A DNA stretch of 26,800 bases from JBCCFW01 sp039029535 (GTDB lineage: Bacteria > Acidobacteriota > JBCCFW01), in assembly GCA_039029535.1 (NCBI GenBank), contig JBCCFW010000099.1, forward strand, positions 1 to 26,800, written 5' to 3'. Made by a program: the position numbers and the translations under genes. How positions within the stretch are numbered: position 1 is the first letter of the stretch; every line of letters starts with the position of its first letter. Below, piece after piece: positions 9,401 through 16,666 of this stretch. The notes under the pieces were generated by a model. The model was not told the origin of the DNA. It did no database searches and worked only from the letters and a program-made list of their open reading frames with translations.

Positions 9401-12400
9401 CGATGGCGTCGGCGACGACTGCGACAACTGCCCGATGGTCCCCAACTCCGACCAGGAGAACTACGACGGCGACGCCGACGGTGACGCCTGTGACGTGGAC
9501 GCCGACAACGACGGCGTCGAGGGCCCGTTCGGCGACAACGAGGACCCCGACGACCTCGACGAGACCACCTGCGGCAGCCCGACCTTCGACGACAACTGCG
9601 ACGACTGCTCGGTCCAGGTCGACGGCACCGGCCCCTTGCCCGACAACGACCCGTTCGACGACGGTCCGGACCTCGACGGGGATGGAGAATGCGATGCAGC
9701 CGACGGCGATGCCGACGGCGACGGCGTCAACGGTCCGGTCGGAGAGGGCCCCGACACCAACGACTTCGACCCCCTGATCTGCACCGACCTCGACTTCGAC
9801 GGCTGTGACGACTGCAGCCAGGGCGGCGGTCAAGACACGGCTGACGACGGGCCCGACTTCGACGGCGACGGCCAGTGCGACGACAGCGACATGGACGACG
9901 ACAACGATGGCGTCGAAGACATCAGTGATCCCGACGATGCCGACGCCTCGGTCTGTGGCGACAGCGACGGCGACGGTTGCGACGACTGCACCTTCGGCGT
10001 CGACGGCACCGGCCCGCTGCCCGACAACGACCCGCTCAACGACGGGCTCGACGCCGACAGCGACGGCATCTGCAACATCGGCGACAACTGCGTCACGCTC
10101 TCCAACGCCGACCAGGCGAACTTCGACGGCGACGCCAACGGCGACGTCTGCGACAACGACGACGACAACGACGGCGTCAACGACCTGGACGACCCCAACG
10201 ACGCCAACCCCGACGAGTGCGGCGACCTCGTGGACGGCGACGGCTGCGACGACTGCACCGGTGGTGACGACGACCTCGGGCCCAACCCGGACAACATCGG
10301 CAGCACGGACGGACCGGACTTCGACGGCGACGGCACCTGTGATGTCGGTGACCTCGACATCGACAACGACGGCGTGTTCGGCAATGACGACGTCAACGAG
10401 TTCGACGCGATGGCCTGCGAGGACAGCGACTCGGACGGTTGCGACGACTGCTCCATCGGCGTCGACGGCACCGGCCCGCTGCCCGACAACACGCCTGGCA
10501 ACGACGGCACCGACACCGACGGCGACGGCTTCTGCGACGTCGGTGACCCGGACGACGACAACGACGGGGTCCCCGACGGCGCCGATGACGACCCGCTCGA
10601 CCCGAACGTCTGCCAGGACTCCGACGGCGACGGCTGCGACGACTGCACGGTCGGCGTGGACGGCTTCGGACCGCTGTCCGACGTCGACACCGAAAATGAC
10701 GGCGTCGACACCGACGGCGACCTGCAGTGCGACGGCACCGACCTCGACGACGACAACGACGGCGTCGCCGATGGCGTCGACGACGACCCGCTCGACCCGA
10801 ACGTCTGCAGCGACACGGACGCCGACGGCTGCGACGACTGCGGCGGCCCGCTCGGTGACGACTTCGGCATGTTCCCCGACTTCTTCCCGGCCGACGACGG
10901 CACCGACACCGACTCCGACGGCATCTGCGACCTCGGCGACACCGACGACGACAACGACGGCGTCCTCGACGGCGTCGATGGCGCCCCGCTCGATCCCGAC
11001 CTCTGCGAGGACACGGACGGAGACGGCTGCGACGACTGCGCGGTCGGCACGGACGACTTCGGCGCGAACGCCGACAACGACCCGTCGATGGATGGCGACG
11101 ACAACGACTTCGACGGCACCTGCGACCTCGGCGACACCGACGACGACAACGACGGCGTGGTGGACGGCCTCGACTTCGTGAATCCGCCATTCGGTGGTCC
11201 CATCGACACCTCGTTCGATCCGGACCTCTGCGGCGACTCCGATCTCGACCTCTGCGACGACTGCTCGATCGGCAGCGACGACCTCCTCCCGCTGCCCGAC
11301 GTCATGCCGGGCAACGACGGCCCCGACTTCGACGGCGACGGCCTCTGCGACTTCGGCGACCCCGACGCCGACGGTGACGGCGTGGACTTCGTCATCGAAG
11401 GCCCCGGCGGCGACATCGACGACTCGGACCCCTTCGTCTGTCTCGATGCCGACGGAGACGGCTGTGACGACTGCAGCCAGGGCGTGGGCGTCGACCCGAA
11501 CAACGACGGCCTCGACACCGACTCCGACGGCACCTGCGACCTCACCGATCCCGACGACGACAACGACGGCGTGATGGACGGAGTCGACTCGAACAGCACC
11601 GACCCGAGCGCCTGCGAGGACGTGGACGGCGACGGCTGCGACGACTGCAGCGTCGGTGACGACGGCTTCGGCCCGAACCCGGACAACGACCCCACCATGG
11701 ATGGTGCGGACAACGACGGTGACGGCACCTGCGACCTGACCGACCCCGACGACGACAACGACACCATCGGCGACGGCAGCGACACCGACCCGTTCGACCC
11801 GCAGCGCTGCACGGACGCCGACGGGGACGGCTGCGATGACTGCACCAACGGACCCAACGACTTCAGCGACGCCGACGTGAACCCCGACCCCAGCAACGAC
11901 GGGCTCGACACCGACTCCGACGGTAGCTGCAACGTCGGCGACACCGACGACGACAACGATGGCGCGGCCGACGTTGCCGACTCCGCGCCGCTGAACCCCG
12001 ACCTGTGCAGCGATCTCGACCTCGACGGTTGCGACGACTGCGCGGTGGGCAGCGACGACTTCGGACCTCTCCCTGACCAGCTCGTGAACGACGACGGTCT
12101 CGACACGGACATGGACGGGGCCTGCGACCTGGCCGACGACGATCGAGACAACGACGGTGTCCTCGACCTCGCAGACGCCGACCCGCTCGACCCGAACGTC
12201 TGCCAGGACCTCGACGGCGACGGCTGCGACGACTGCGCCATCGGCACCGACGGCTTCGGCCCGCTGCCCGACGCCGCTCCGCTGGTCGACGGCATCGACA
12301 CCGACGGCGACACCGTCTGCGACGTGGGCGACACCGATGACGACAACGACGGCGTCCTGGATGGTGACGACGTCGACGCGCTCGACCCGACTCTCTGTGA

Positions 12401-15400
12401 AGACGTCGACGCAGACGGTTGCGACGACTGCTCCGTGGGCTTCGATGGCTTCGGTCCCATGGCCGACGCCCGCCCCGACGAGGATGGTCCCGATCGCGAC
12501 TTCGACGGCATCTGCGACGGCAACGACAACTGTCTCGACGACGCCAACCCGGCTCAGGAAGACGACGACGAGGACGGCGCCGGCGATCTCTGCGACAACT
12601 GCCGGGCGGTCGGCAACCCGGACCAGGCCGATCGCAACGCCGACGGTCTCGGCGACGCCTGCGACCCGCGGCTGCTCGGACTGACGGTCAGCCCGGACGT
12701 CGTGCTCGGCTTCACCACCAACGTCGACATCGAGTTCGAGGACTCCGACGGCACGGTGACCGAGGTCGCGAACTGGATCGACGAGGTCGTGCCCGGAGCC
12801 GAAACGGTTCGCCCGGTCAGCGGTGGCGGCACGAGCTTCGCGCTCGACGTCCGCTCTCTCGACCCGGGCGAGCACGTGCTCATCGCCGAGGCCCGCGACG
12901 ACAGCGGCGCTCCCTCGCTACGACGCGAGGCGTCTTTCATCGTCTCGCCCGTGCCGGTCCCGGTGGTCTGGGTCGCGGGCTACCACTTGCCCAACCCGAC
13001 TCCGCCGGCGCTCACTCCCGGCTCCCGCACCGAGTCGGTCCAGCAGTGGGCCGCCTGGCACGAGGAAGAGGGTGGCGTCTCGATCATCGCCGAGCAGGCC
13101 GACGCCTGGGCTCCGCCGCACGAGAACGCCGGCGGCATCGGCGACGCGGTCGATGAAGGTCTCGCCACCGGCGCCTCGGTGGTCGACATCGTGGCCTACG
13201 ACGCCGGCGCGCTGACGGTGCGGGCCTGGCTCGACATGGAGCGCACTCGCCGGGCCGCGGCGGGTCTCCCGCCCATCCCGGTGCGTCGCGTGGTGTTCGT
13301 GGCCTCGCCGCACCTCGGCTGGGACTTGGCTGACGACTTCGTGCTGGAGCTCCTCGCGCTCGAGCGGGACGGCGACGCGGCGGCCGCCGCCCGCCTGGCC
13401 AACGACCGGCTGCTGCGCAACCTCACGACCACCGGCGCCGAGACCTTCGACCGTACGCACGTCACCCTCGAGACGCACGCGCCGATCGAGTTCGTCCTGG
13501 TGGCGGCCATCCGTCCGCCGAAGCGTGACGACGATCTGCTCGACCGCGACTCGGCCCTCGGCCTGGTCGGCAGCAACGTGACGCACCACGTCTACGAGAG
13601 CCTGCTGCCGCGGGCCCCGCTCCACTACCTGCTCACGGGCGACCGGATCTTCTTCGACCGCTTGCAGCTCCTCATCGAGGGACCGGACGGAGCCGGCCCG
13701 CTGTCGGCGCGTCCGGCGCGGGGCACCACCGTGCCGCGCAGCTCGGCCACGCGCTACGTGCTGCTCGAAGGCACGCCGGGCGGCAAGATCACCACGGCCA
13801 TGGTCGACGAAGCGTCCGAGCTCACCGTCGAGCAGGTGTCGACCGGTGGCGAGCTCACGGGCAAGTTCACCACGCCCAGCGGCGAGGAGATCGACGCGGC
13901 CGAGGCGACGCTCAACGAGAACGTGTCCGCCCAGGAGGGCGACGCGGAGGGGGCCGGCGCGGTGTCGAAGTTCACCGTGACGAACCCGGAGTCTGGCGAG
14001 TACGAGCTCGAGACGGAGAACAGTGACCCCAACGCGCTGACCTTCGGCAAGTTCACGACGGTCTCCGACCTGCAGGTCGCGGCCGAGACGCCGGAGCCTT
14101 CGTTCTTGCGCGGCGCGACGGTGCCCATCACGGCCTCGCTCATCGGCGAGGACCTCACGGGCTGGACCATCGACTCGGTCATCGCCATCGCGACGGCGCC
14201 GGACGGTGACGAGACTCTCGTCATCCTCACCGACGACGGCCTGGGCACCGACGAGACGGCGGCGGACCTGATCTACTCGGGCGCGTTCACGCCGTCCTTC
14301 CTCGACGTCGGCACCTGGACCGTCGAGGTCGTGGTGTCGGGCAGCAACCCCGAGTCCACGCCCATCACGCGCACGTCGACCATCCTCTTCGACCTGGCCG
14401 CCCAGACCATCGTGTCGACTGGCAAGTTCGAGACGGTGTTCGAGGACGACGACGACGACGAGGTCGTCGACGGTGTCGTCATCGAGGTCGAGGTCCGCGT
14501 GACCTCACCGGGCAGCTACCTCGTGTCGGCCTCTCTGGTCGACCCGGAAGGCACGCCGGTGGGCGAGTCGAGCTCCTTGCTCGCCGCTCCGCTGTCGGGT
14601 CTCTACGACGTCGAGCTGCAGTTCTCGCCCGAGGACGCGGCGGCAGCCGGCGTCTCGGGCAAGTTCAACCTCGAGACGCTCACCTTGGCGAACGTGACGA
14701 GCGCGCCGGTCATCGTCACGAGCATGGACGACGCCTACGAGACGGAGAAGTTCGAGCTCGACGACTTCCCCATGAACGAGTCACCGGAGCTCGGCTTCGT
14801 CAGCCCGTCGGCGGAGAGCCCGCTGGCGACGACCGACTTCACCATCACCTGGATGGACTCGGATCCCGACGACGACGCGAGCATCGCGCTGTTCCTGGAC
14901 ACCGACGACACGGGCGCTGACGGCACGCCCATCGCCGGAGCTGAGGCCCTGTCGGAGGACGACGAGGTCGACACCTTCCTGCTCGACGTGACCGGCCTGC
15001 CGGAGGGTGAGCGCTGGGTCTACGCGGTCATCTCCGACGACGACAGCGAAGTGATCGTGTACTCGACCTCACCCGTGCGGGTCGGTCGCGACAGCGACGG
15101 TGACGGCCTGCTCGACTCCTACGAGACGGCGTTCGGCCTGGAGGTCATGAGCCCCGACTCGGAGGCGGACCTCGACGGCGACGGCCTGACCAACGGCTTC
15201 GAGGCGGCGTTCGGCACCTTCCCGAACGACGCGGACAGTGACGACGGCGGTCTCAACGATCGTCAGGAGTGGCTGTACGGCTTCAGCCCGTTCAACGGCT
15301 TCGACGATCCGAACCTCGCAGGCTTCGAGCTGGGCGACCTCACTCACACGCCGGGAACGAGCGTCGCGGACCTCGTGGCGTTGGTGGACAACCAGCTCGC

Positions 15401-15584
15401 CGACGTGACGCAGTTCCCGCTGTTCGCCTCGGACTTCGTGCCGGCCACGCCCAGCGACGACCTGACCGACCCGCCGACCTGGCTCCGCATCGGAGACGGT
15501 CTCATCGACGACGGTGACATCGACTTCCTGATCGAGCTGTGGCGTGGTGACGCTCAGGTCGTGGACCCGGCGCTGGAGGAGTAG
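6486..15584 (+). CDS. Giant secreted FG-GAP / TSP3-repeat protein with lipase-like domain (3032 aa)
   Basis: The ATG is supported by GGAG 6 nt upstream and a clear Sec signal peptide (basic start, hydrophobic core, cleavage near ALA-GG at residue 23). Residues about 51-740 hold 14 FG-GAP/VCBS repeats (DIDGDGDLD type), expected to form beta-propellers. About 745-915 is a beta-sandwich module of a kind seen after FG-GAP repeats in bacterial surface proteins. About 923-2061 is the TSP3-like array. About 2157-2395 is an alpha/beta-hydrolase-like domain with YDAGA (Asp2239 in the nucleophile position), VASPHLGWDLADDF and His2380 in PLHYLLTGD. GKF-bearing beta modules follow (2424-2760), then an Ig-like domain (2764-2865), EF-hand/TSP3 loops (2868-2940) and a dockerin-like tail. 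No PEP-CTERM, MYXO-CTERM or LPXTG signal ends the protein. The C-terminal half is clearly paralogous to the preceding gene. The role is probably extracellular adhesion or matrix; catalysis is uncertain. Confidence 0.93.
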   Translation: MSCSVRFALASLLVLLGPVTALAGGAAPVTAPTMPFDTGTDIRGAIQATQGAVATADIDGDGDLDVLGDVTVAGNGSLRWQENTGGGWTEHVVVGPTNTIRSVAVADIDADGDQDVAAADGLTVTWYAQAGAIWTPNLVQDATSGANDPRAVIIADINGDGLLDIASGHNGSIYWHDGLDATPMNLLVDTGAVGTESLHATDLENDGDQDLVYELAAGIESLKLAYNDGADPPVWSPFTAASGPFSVHFSDLGDIDLDGDLDAVSGSQFAAALPTGDVVWFPQPAGMSAWTRTPITAVADLCHVQVVDLNRDGALDVAVGTDGSGRLSWLHQGGTPFEWTEEILLDAGVGQAAPNAAADVDGDGDTDVVTRRDDALVLFDNLLIHSTTFAAGPQADIDSGTPLDNGVKALTTTDLNADGKLDIVSSMSDGSSPLHWHQGPLWTQHAITSSRAEIKAAATGDLEGDGDVDIVVASGTDASVAAYLSNGAATPGFTESVIDATLTAAADVQLADIDADGDLDMAAVSEGTLHLVRFYFNDGNPTPGFNTADVPRVVAAGSLGPSGLGMADIDGDGDLDAAAAGLEHLESNWLANDGMPTPIFSVNTVGTHGAAPVDIGATDIDADGDQDLLVLADAVYLAENDGGAASWTITDIGSYVSHDHDFSDVDLDGDQDVYTNVLASNLARLTFNEGPFTPPLAVFDPIQGFDAISVAAADIDHDGDPDYLAGSLSEERIVELENDLVQVDLITTDLLGADPTDVESGTLAGILAIDVVHLGRAGDRTIELDLLALNLYSAPGTPLTTGEANDLFASIDVYVDDDGTPGLDTMADTQVASQTDLTLGSGGELDIFLAGLPANPQVAATTTETLFVVANIDVEAPTQAMNTFAIEHATTADTAQDPTPVGLVIAPRPDFLSFFATVVCDLVDTDADGYGDACDNCPGIANVNAVDTDCNGDLMTESEFGELAGQQCDIDTDGVGDDCDNCPMVPNSDQENYDGDADGDACDVDADNDGVEGPFGDNEDPDDLDETTCGSPTFDDNCDDCSVQVDGTGPLPDNDPFDDGPDLDGDGECDAADGDADGDGVNGPVGEGPDTNDFDPLICTDLDFDGCDDCSQGGGQDTADDGPDFDGDGQCDDSDMDDDNDGVEDISDPDDADASVCGDSDGDGCDDCTFGVDGTGPLPDNDPLNDGLDADSDGICNIGDNCVTLSNADQANFDGDANGDVCDNDDDNDGVNDLDDPNDANPDECGDLVDGDGCDDCTGGDDDLGPNPDNIGSTDGPDFDGDGTCDVGDLDIDNDGVFGNDDVNEFDAMACEDSDSDGCDDCSIGVDGTGPLPDNTPGNDGTDTDGDGFCDVGDPDDDNDGVPDGADDDPLDPNVCQDSDGDGCDDCTVGVDGFGPLSDVDTENDGVDTDGDLQCDGTDLDDDNDGVADGVDDDPLDPNVCSDTDADGCDDCGGPLGDDFGMFPDFFPADDGTDTDSDGICDLGDTDDDNDGVLDGVDGAPLDPDLCEDTDGDGCDDCAVGTDDFGANADNDPSMDGDDNDFDGTCDLGDTDDDNDGVVDGLDFVNPPFGGPIDTSFDPDLCGDSDLDLCDDCSIGSDDLLPLPDVMPGNDGPDFDGDGLCDFGDPDADGDGVDFVIEGPGGDIDDSDPFVCLDADGDGCDDCSQGVGVDPNNDGLDTDSDGTCDLTDPDDDNDGVMDGVDSNSTDPSACEDVDGDGCDDCSVGDDGFGPNPDNDPTMDGADNDGDGTCDLTDPDDDNDTIGDGSDTDPFDPQRCTDADGDGCDDCTNGPNDFSDADVNPDPSNDGLDTDSDGSCNVGDTDDDNDGAADVADSAPLNPDLCSDLDLDGCDDCAVGSDDFGPLPDQLVNDDGLDTDMDGACDLADDDRDNDGVLDLADADPLDPNVCQDLDGDGCDDCAIGTDGFGPLPDAAPLVDGIDTDGDTVCDVGDTDDDNDGVLDGDDVDALDPTLCEDVDADGCDDCSVGFDGFGPMADARPDEDGPDRDFDGICDGNDNCLDDANPAQEDDDEDGAGDLCDNCRAVGNPDQADRNADGLGDACDPRLLGLTVSPDVVLGFTTNVDIEFEDSDGTVTEVANWIDEVVPGAETVRPVSGGGTSFALDVRSLDPGEHVLIAEARDDSGAPSLRREASFIVSPVPVPVVWVAGYHLPNPTPPALTPGSRTESVQQWAAWHEEEGGVSIIAEQADAWAPPHENAGGIGDAVDEGLATGASVVDIVAYDAGALTVRAWLDMERTRRAAAGLPPIPVRRVVFVASPHLGWDLADDFVLELLALERDGDAAAAARLANDRLLRNLTTTGAETFDRTHVTLETHAPIEFVLVAAIRPPKRDDDLLDRDSALGLVGSNVTHHVYESLLPRAPLHYLLTGDRIFFDRLQLLIEGPDGAGPLSARPARGTTVPRSSATRYVLLEGTPGGKITTAMVDEASELTVEQVSTGGELTGKFTTPSGEEIDAAEATLNENVSAQEGDAEGAGAVSKFTVTNPESGEYELETENSDPNALTFGKFTTVSDLQVAAETPEPSFLRGATVPITASLIGEDLTGWTIDSVIAIATAPDGDETLVILTDDGLGTDETAADLIYSGAFTPSFLDVGTWTVEVVVSGSNPESTPITRTSTILFDLAAQTIVSTGKFETVFEDDDDDEVVDGVVIEVEVRVTSPGSYLVSASLVDPEGTPVGESSSLLAAPLSGLYDVELQFSPEDAAAAGVSGKFNLETLTLANVTSAPVIVTSMDDAYETEKFELDDFPMNESPELGFVSPSAESPLATTDFTITWMDSDPDDDASIALFLDTDDTGADGTPIAGAEALSEDDEVDTFLLDVTGLPEGERWVYAVISDDDSEVIVYSTSPVRVGRDSDGDGLLDSYETAFGLEVMSPDSEADLDGDGLTNGFEAAFGTFPNDADSDDGGLNDRQEWLYGFSPFNGFDDPNLAGFELGDLTHTPGTSVADLVALVDNQLADVTQFPLFASDFVPATPSDDLTDPPTWLRIGDGLIDDGDIDFLIELWRGDAQVVDPALEE
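6636..8706 (+). repeat. Fourteen FG-GAP/VCBS repeats
   Basis: The calcium-loop motif D-x-D-x-D-G-D-x-D recurs fourteen times with irregular spacing of about 40-60 residues, for example ADIDGDGDLDVLG, ADINGDGLLDIASG, VDLNRDGALDVAVG and ADIDHDGDPDYLAG. Each repeat normally makes one beta-propeller blade, so fourteen would fit two seven-bladed propellers. Confidence 0.85.
9252..12669 (+). repeat. Array of TSP3-like 65-residue repeats, second giant gene
   Basis: The array opens with classical TSP3 segments (DTDADGYGDACDNCP), runs through about fifteen CDDC-marked units, and closes with NCLDDANPAQ and NCRAVGNPDQ segments. Units vary more than in the first gene: some lack the FGPLPD cassette (CDDCSQG at about 9811 and 11465) and some hold insertions (about 11170-11220). 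The last two units match the last two of the first gene in order and wording (PDAAPLVDGIDTD). Confidence 0.88.
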
Positions 15585-15589
15585 GGCTC

Positions 15590-15606
15590 GGCCGGCAAGC
15601 CCGGCC
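15590..15606 (+). terminator. Possible terminator of the second giant gene
   Basis: GGCCGG (15590-15595), loop CAAGC, CCGGCC (15601-15606), then TTCCTC, starting 5 nt after the stop codon. The perfect 6-bp GC stem is suggestive, but the U-rich tail is poor. Confidence 0.4.
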
Positions 15607-15658
15607 TTCCTCATCGGAGGCACCCTTGGCCTCCCGCACGGTCGATGCGTCGAGGCCG

Positions 15659-15691
15659 AGCACGCCCTCCGTCACGTGACGGGGGCGTGCT
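15659..15691. promoter_or_regulatory. Near-perfect 33-bp dyad, candidate operator (or terminator stem)
   Basis: The core CCGTCACGTGACGG (15669-15682) is a perfect 14-bp palindrome. It is flanked by AGCACGCCC on the left and GGGCGTGCT on the right, which are exact reverse complements, with one unpaired T at 15668. Sixteen base pairs in all. It ends 4 bp before a -35-like TTGACG and has no following T run, which favours a protein-binding site over a Rho-independent terminator. The regulator is unknown. Confidence 0.5.
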
Positions 15692-15694
15692 GCC

Positions 15695-15722
15695 TTGACG
15701 TCATCCATCTACCTGCTAGTCT
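15695..15722 (+). promoter_or_regulatory. Sigma70-like promoter TTGACG-N16-TAGTCT
   Basis: TTGACG at 15695-15700 matches five of six -35 consensus bases. TAGTCT at 15717-15722 keeps the key TAnnnT of the -10 box and is preceded by TGC, an extended -10 feature. The 16-nt spacer is acceptable. The expected start of transcription is near 15729-15731. It would drive the hairpin-rich segment and the small secreted protein downstream. Confidence 0.45.
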
Positions 15723-15728
15723 GACTTC

Positions 15729-15990
15729 AGTCATGTCAAGGAGGGAGATGACCGGAGGGAAGAGCCTCTTCGTGAGGCATCCAGAGGGTGACGAAGACGC
15801 CGACGGCCTCTTCGTCAGGTCAGCTGTCTGCTCAGCTGCATCAGTCCCTCACGTCGGCCTGAGGATCTCGTCGCGAAGGCTGGTTTCCTCTCAGCCCTGC
15901 GTGTCGTTCAGCTCTTGCATCCCCAGAGGTCAAGAGCCGTCGCCGCAGGGGCTCTCCCGCGCACCTGCATGACGCAGGCGACGTGCCGCC
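15729..15990 (+). ncRNA. Candidate structured RNA or long structured leader
   Basis: Successive hairpins after the promoter: GCCTC-TTCGT-GAGGC (15764-15778); GACGAAGA/TCTTCGTC closing 15790-15816 with inner GCC/GGC; CAGCTG-tctgct-CAGCTG (15821-15838); CCTCA/TGAGG (15847-15864); GGCTG/CAGCC (15878-15896); GCTCTTG/CAAGAGC (15911-15937); CCTGC-atgac-GCAGG (15964-15978). The 5-bp stems could arise by chance at this GC content; the 8-, 7- and 6-bp ones are less likely to. A CTTTTCC stretch follows at about 15990. It matches no riboswitch or RNA family I recognise. It could be an independent RNA or the 5' leader of the gene at 16079. Confidence 0.35.
15748..15972 (+). CDS. Possible 74-aa leader peptide within the hairpin region
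   Basis: An ATG at 15748 follows AAGGAGG (15738-15744) with a short 3-nt gap; another in-frame ATG lies at 15733. A second GGAGGGA occurs at 15754-15760. The product would be a Ser/Arg-rich peptide with no recognisable domain or signal peptide. It overlaps the whole run of hairpins, so the reading frame may be accidental. Listed because the ribosome binding site is stronger than for many real genes nearby. Confidence 0.18.
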   Translation: MTGGKSLFVRHPEGDEDADGLFVRSAVCSAASVPHVGLRISSRRLVSSQPCVSFSSCIPRGQEPSPQGLSRAPA

Positions 15991-16078
15991 CTTTTCCACT
16001 CTCCCATCGGGCGCGGCCGTCTCCTCTCGAGAGCAAGCGGCGAGCACCACGCCGCCGCAAGACCCAAGGACCCAGACC

Positions 16079-16444
16079 ATGAACTTGATCACTCCACTCC
16101 TCGCGATCGCCCTCCTCACCGGTGGCGACGCGCCTGCCCCTTCTCCCGAGCTCTTCGGCTGCGAGGCTTCCTCAGTCTCGAGCCAGGCCGCTTCGATCAG
16201 CGCGATCGCCCAGGCCATCGAGCCCAGCGTCGTTGCCTGTGGCGGGACCTGCTCGAACGCCGCGAGCCTCAAGTCGCAGGTGACCGGCATGGTCGCTGAC
16301 GTCGCAGCGCTCGAGGTCGACTTCGCCGGCCTGACCGGTTGCGACCAGGCCACGATGGACGCGCTCCGCAGCCAGCTCGACAGCCTGGCGAGCCTGATCG
16401 ACGACCTCTATCTCAACGTCTCGTCCTGGGACGAGACTCCGTAG
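16079..16444 (+). CDS. Small secreted four-cysteine protein, unknown family (121 aa)
   Basis: I chose the ATG at 16079 because AAGGA lies 8 nt upstream and a signal peptide starts at once (MNLITPLLAIALLTGG, cleavage probably near APA at residue 20). An upstream GTG (15983) would add a non-hydrophobic stretch before it. The mature part is Ala/Ser-rich and predicted helical, with four cysteines at 28, 54, 58 and 88 that could form two disulfides, and an acidic C-terminus. No family is recognised. It follows the promoter and hairpin region and may be expressed with a leader of about 350 nt. It is likely periplasmic or extracellular, and a small helical-bundle structure is a guess. Confidence 0.7.
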   Translation: MNLITPLLAIALLTGGDAPAPSPELFGCEASSVSSQAASISAIAQAIEPSVVACGGTCSNAASLKSQVTGMVADVAALEVDFAGLTGCDQATMDALRSQLDSLASLIDDLYLNVSSWDETP

Positions 16445-16466
16445 CCAGTGCCCTTGCAGCCCCGGC

Positions 16467-16488
16467 CCACGCCGACTCGGCGGCGTGG
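16467..16488 (+). terminator. GC-rich hairpin after the small secreted protein gene
   Basis: CCACGCCG (16467-16474), loop ACTCGG, CGGCGTGG (16481-16488): a perfect 8-bp stem beginning 22 nt after the stop. There is no T run, so it is either a weak intrinsic terminator or an RNA 3'-end stabiliser. Confidence 0.45.
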
Positions 16489-16552
16489 AACGGAAGACGC
16501 GGCACCGAGAACCGCCGCGTGACCCATCGACAACCAGCCTCGAGGAGAGGGA

Positions 16553-16568
16553 CCGTCGCACGTGACGG
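16553..16568. promoter_or_regulatory. Second CACGTGACGG-type palindrome
   Basis: CCGTCGCACGTGACGG resembles the core of the dyad at 15669-15682 (CCGTCACGTGACGG), with two extra bases in the middle. With flanking bases, ACCGTC (16552-16557) pairs with GACGGT (16564-16569). Two copies of the motif within 900 bp, both intergenic, suggest a shared regulator; this is inference. Confidence 0.3.
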
Positions 16569-16620
16569 TTCCTGATGAGTCTCGACGTTTCGCGACTCGC
16601 TCGGCTCCTGCGCCCGCGCA

Positions 16621-16640
16621 CGAGCTGAAGACTCAGCTCG
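16621..16640 (+). terminator. Perfect 8-bp hairpin upstream of ampG
   Basis: CGAGCTGA-agac-TCAGCTCG (16621-16640) is a perfect stem with a tetraloop. GGCC-tcct-GGCC follows at 16642-16653. It could insulate ampG from upstream transcription. Apart from the features listed, the 258 bp between 16445 and 16702 show no gene. Confidence 0.4.
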
Positions 16641-16666
16641 CGGCCTCCTGGCCAAGATGAAAAGAG

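Noticed and set aside
7833..12875. 1680-codon open frame on the minus strand, and other long minus frames (849-2747, 9830-12547, 3622-6330, 6321-7820)
   Set aside because: They are shadows of the plus-strand giant genes: GAC-rich repeats and biased third bases keep opposite frames free of stops. Their products are Val/Ser/Arg-rich, low complexity and without domains, while the plus frame has clear signal peptide, FG-GAP and TSP3 motifs.
16572..16602. CTGATGAG resembling the hammerhead ribozyme core
   Set aside because: The matching GAAA after stem II is absent and no third stem or cleavage site can be drawn.
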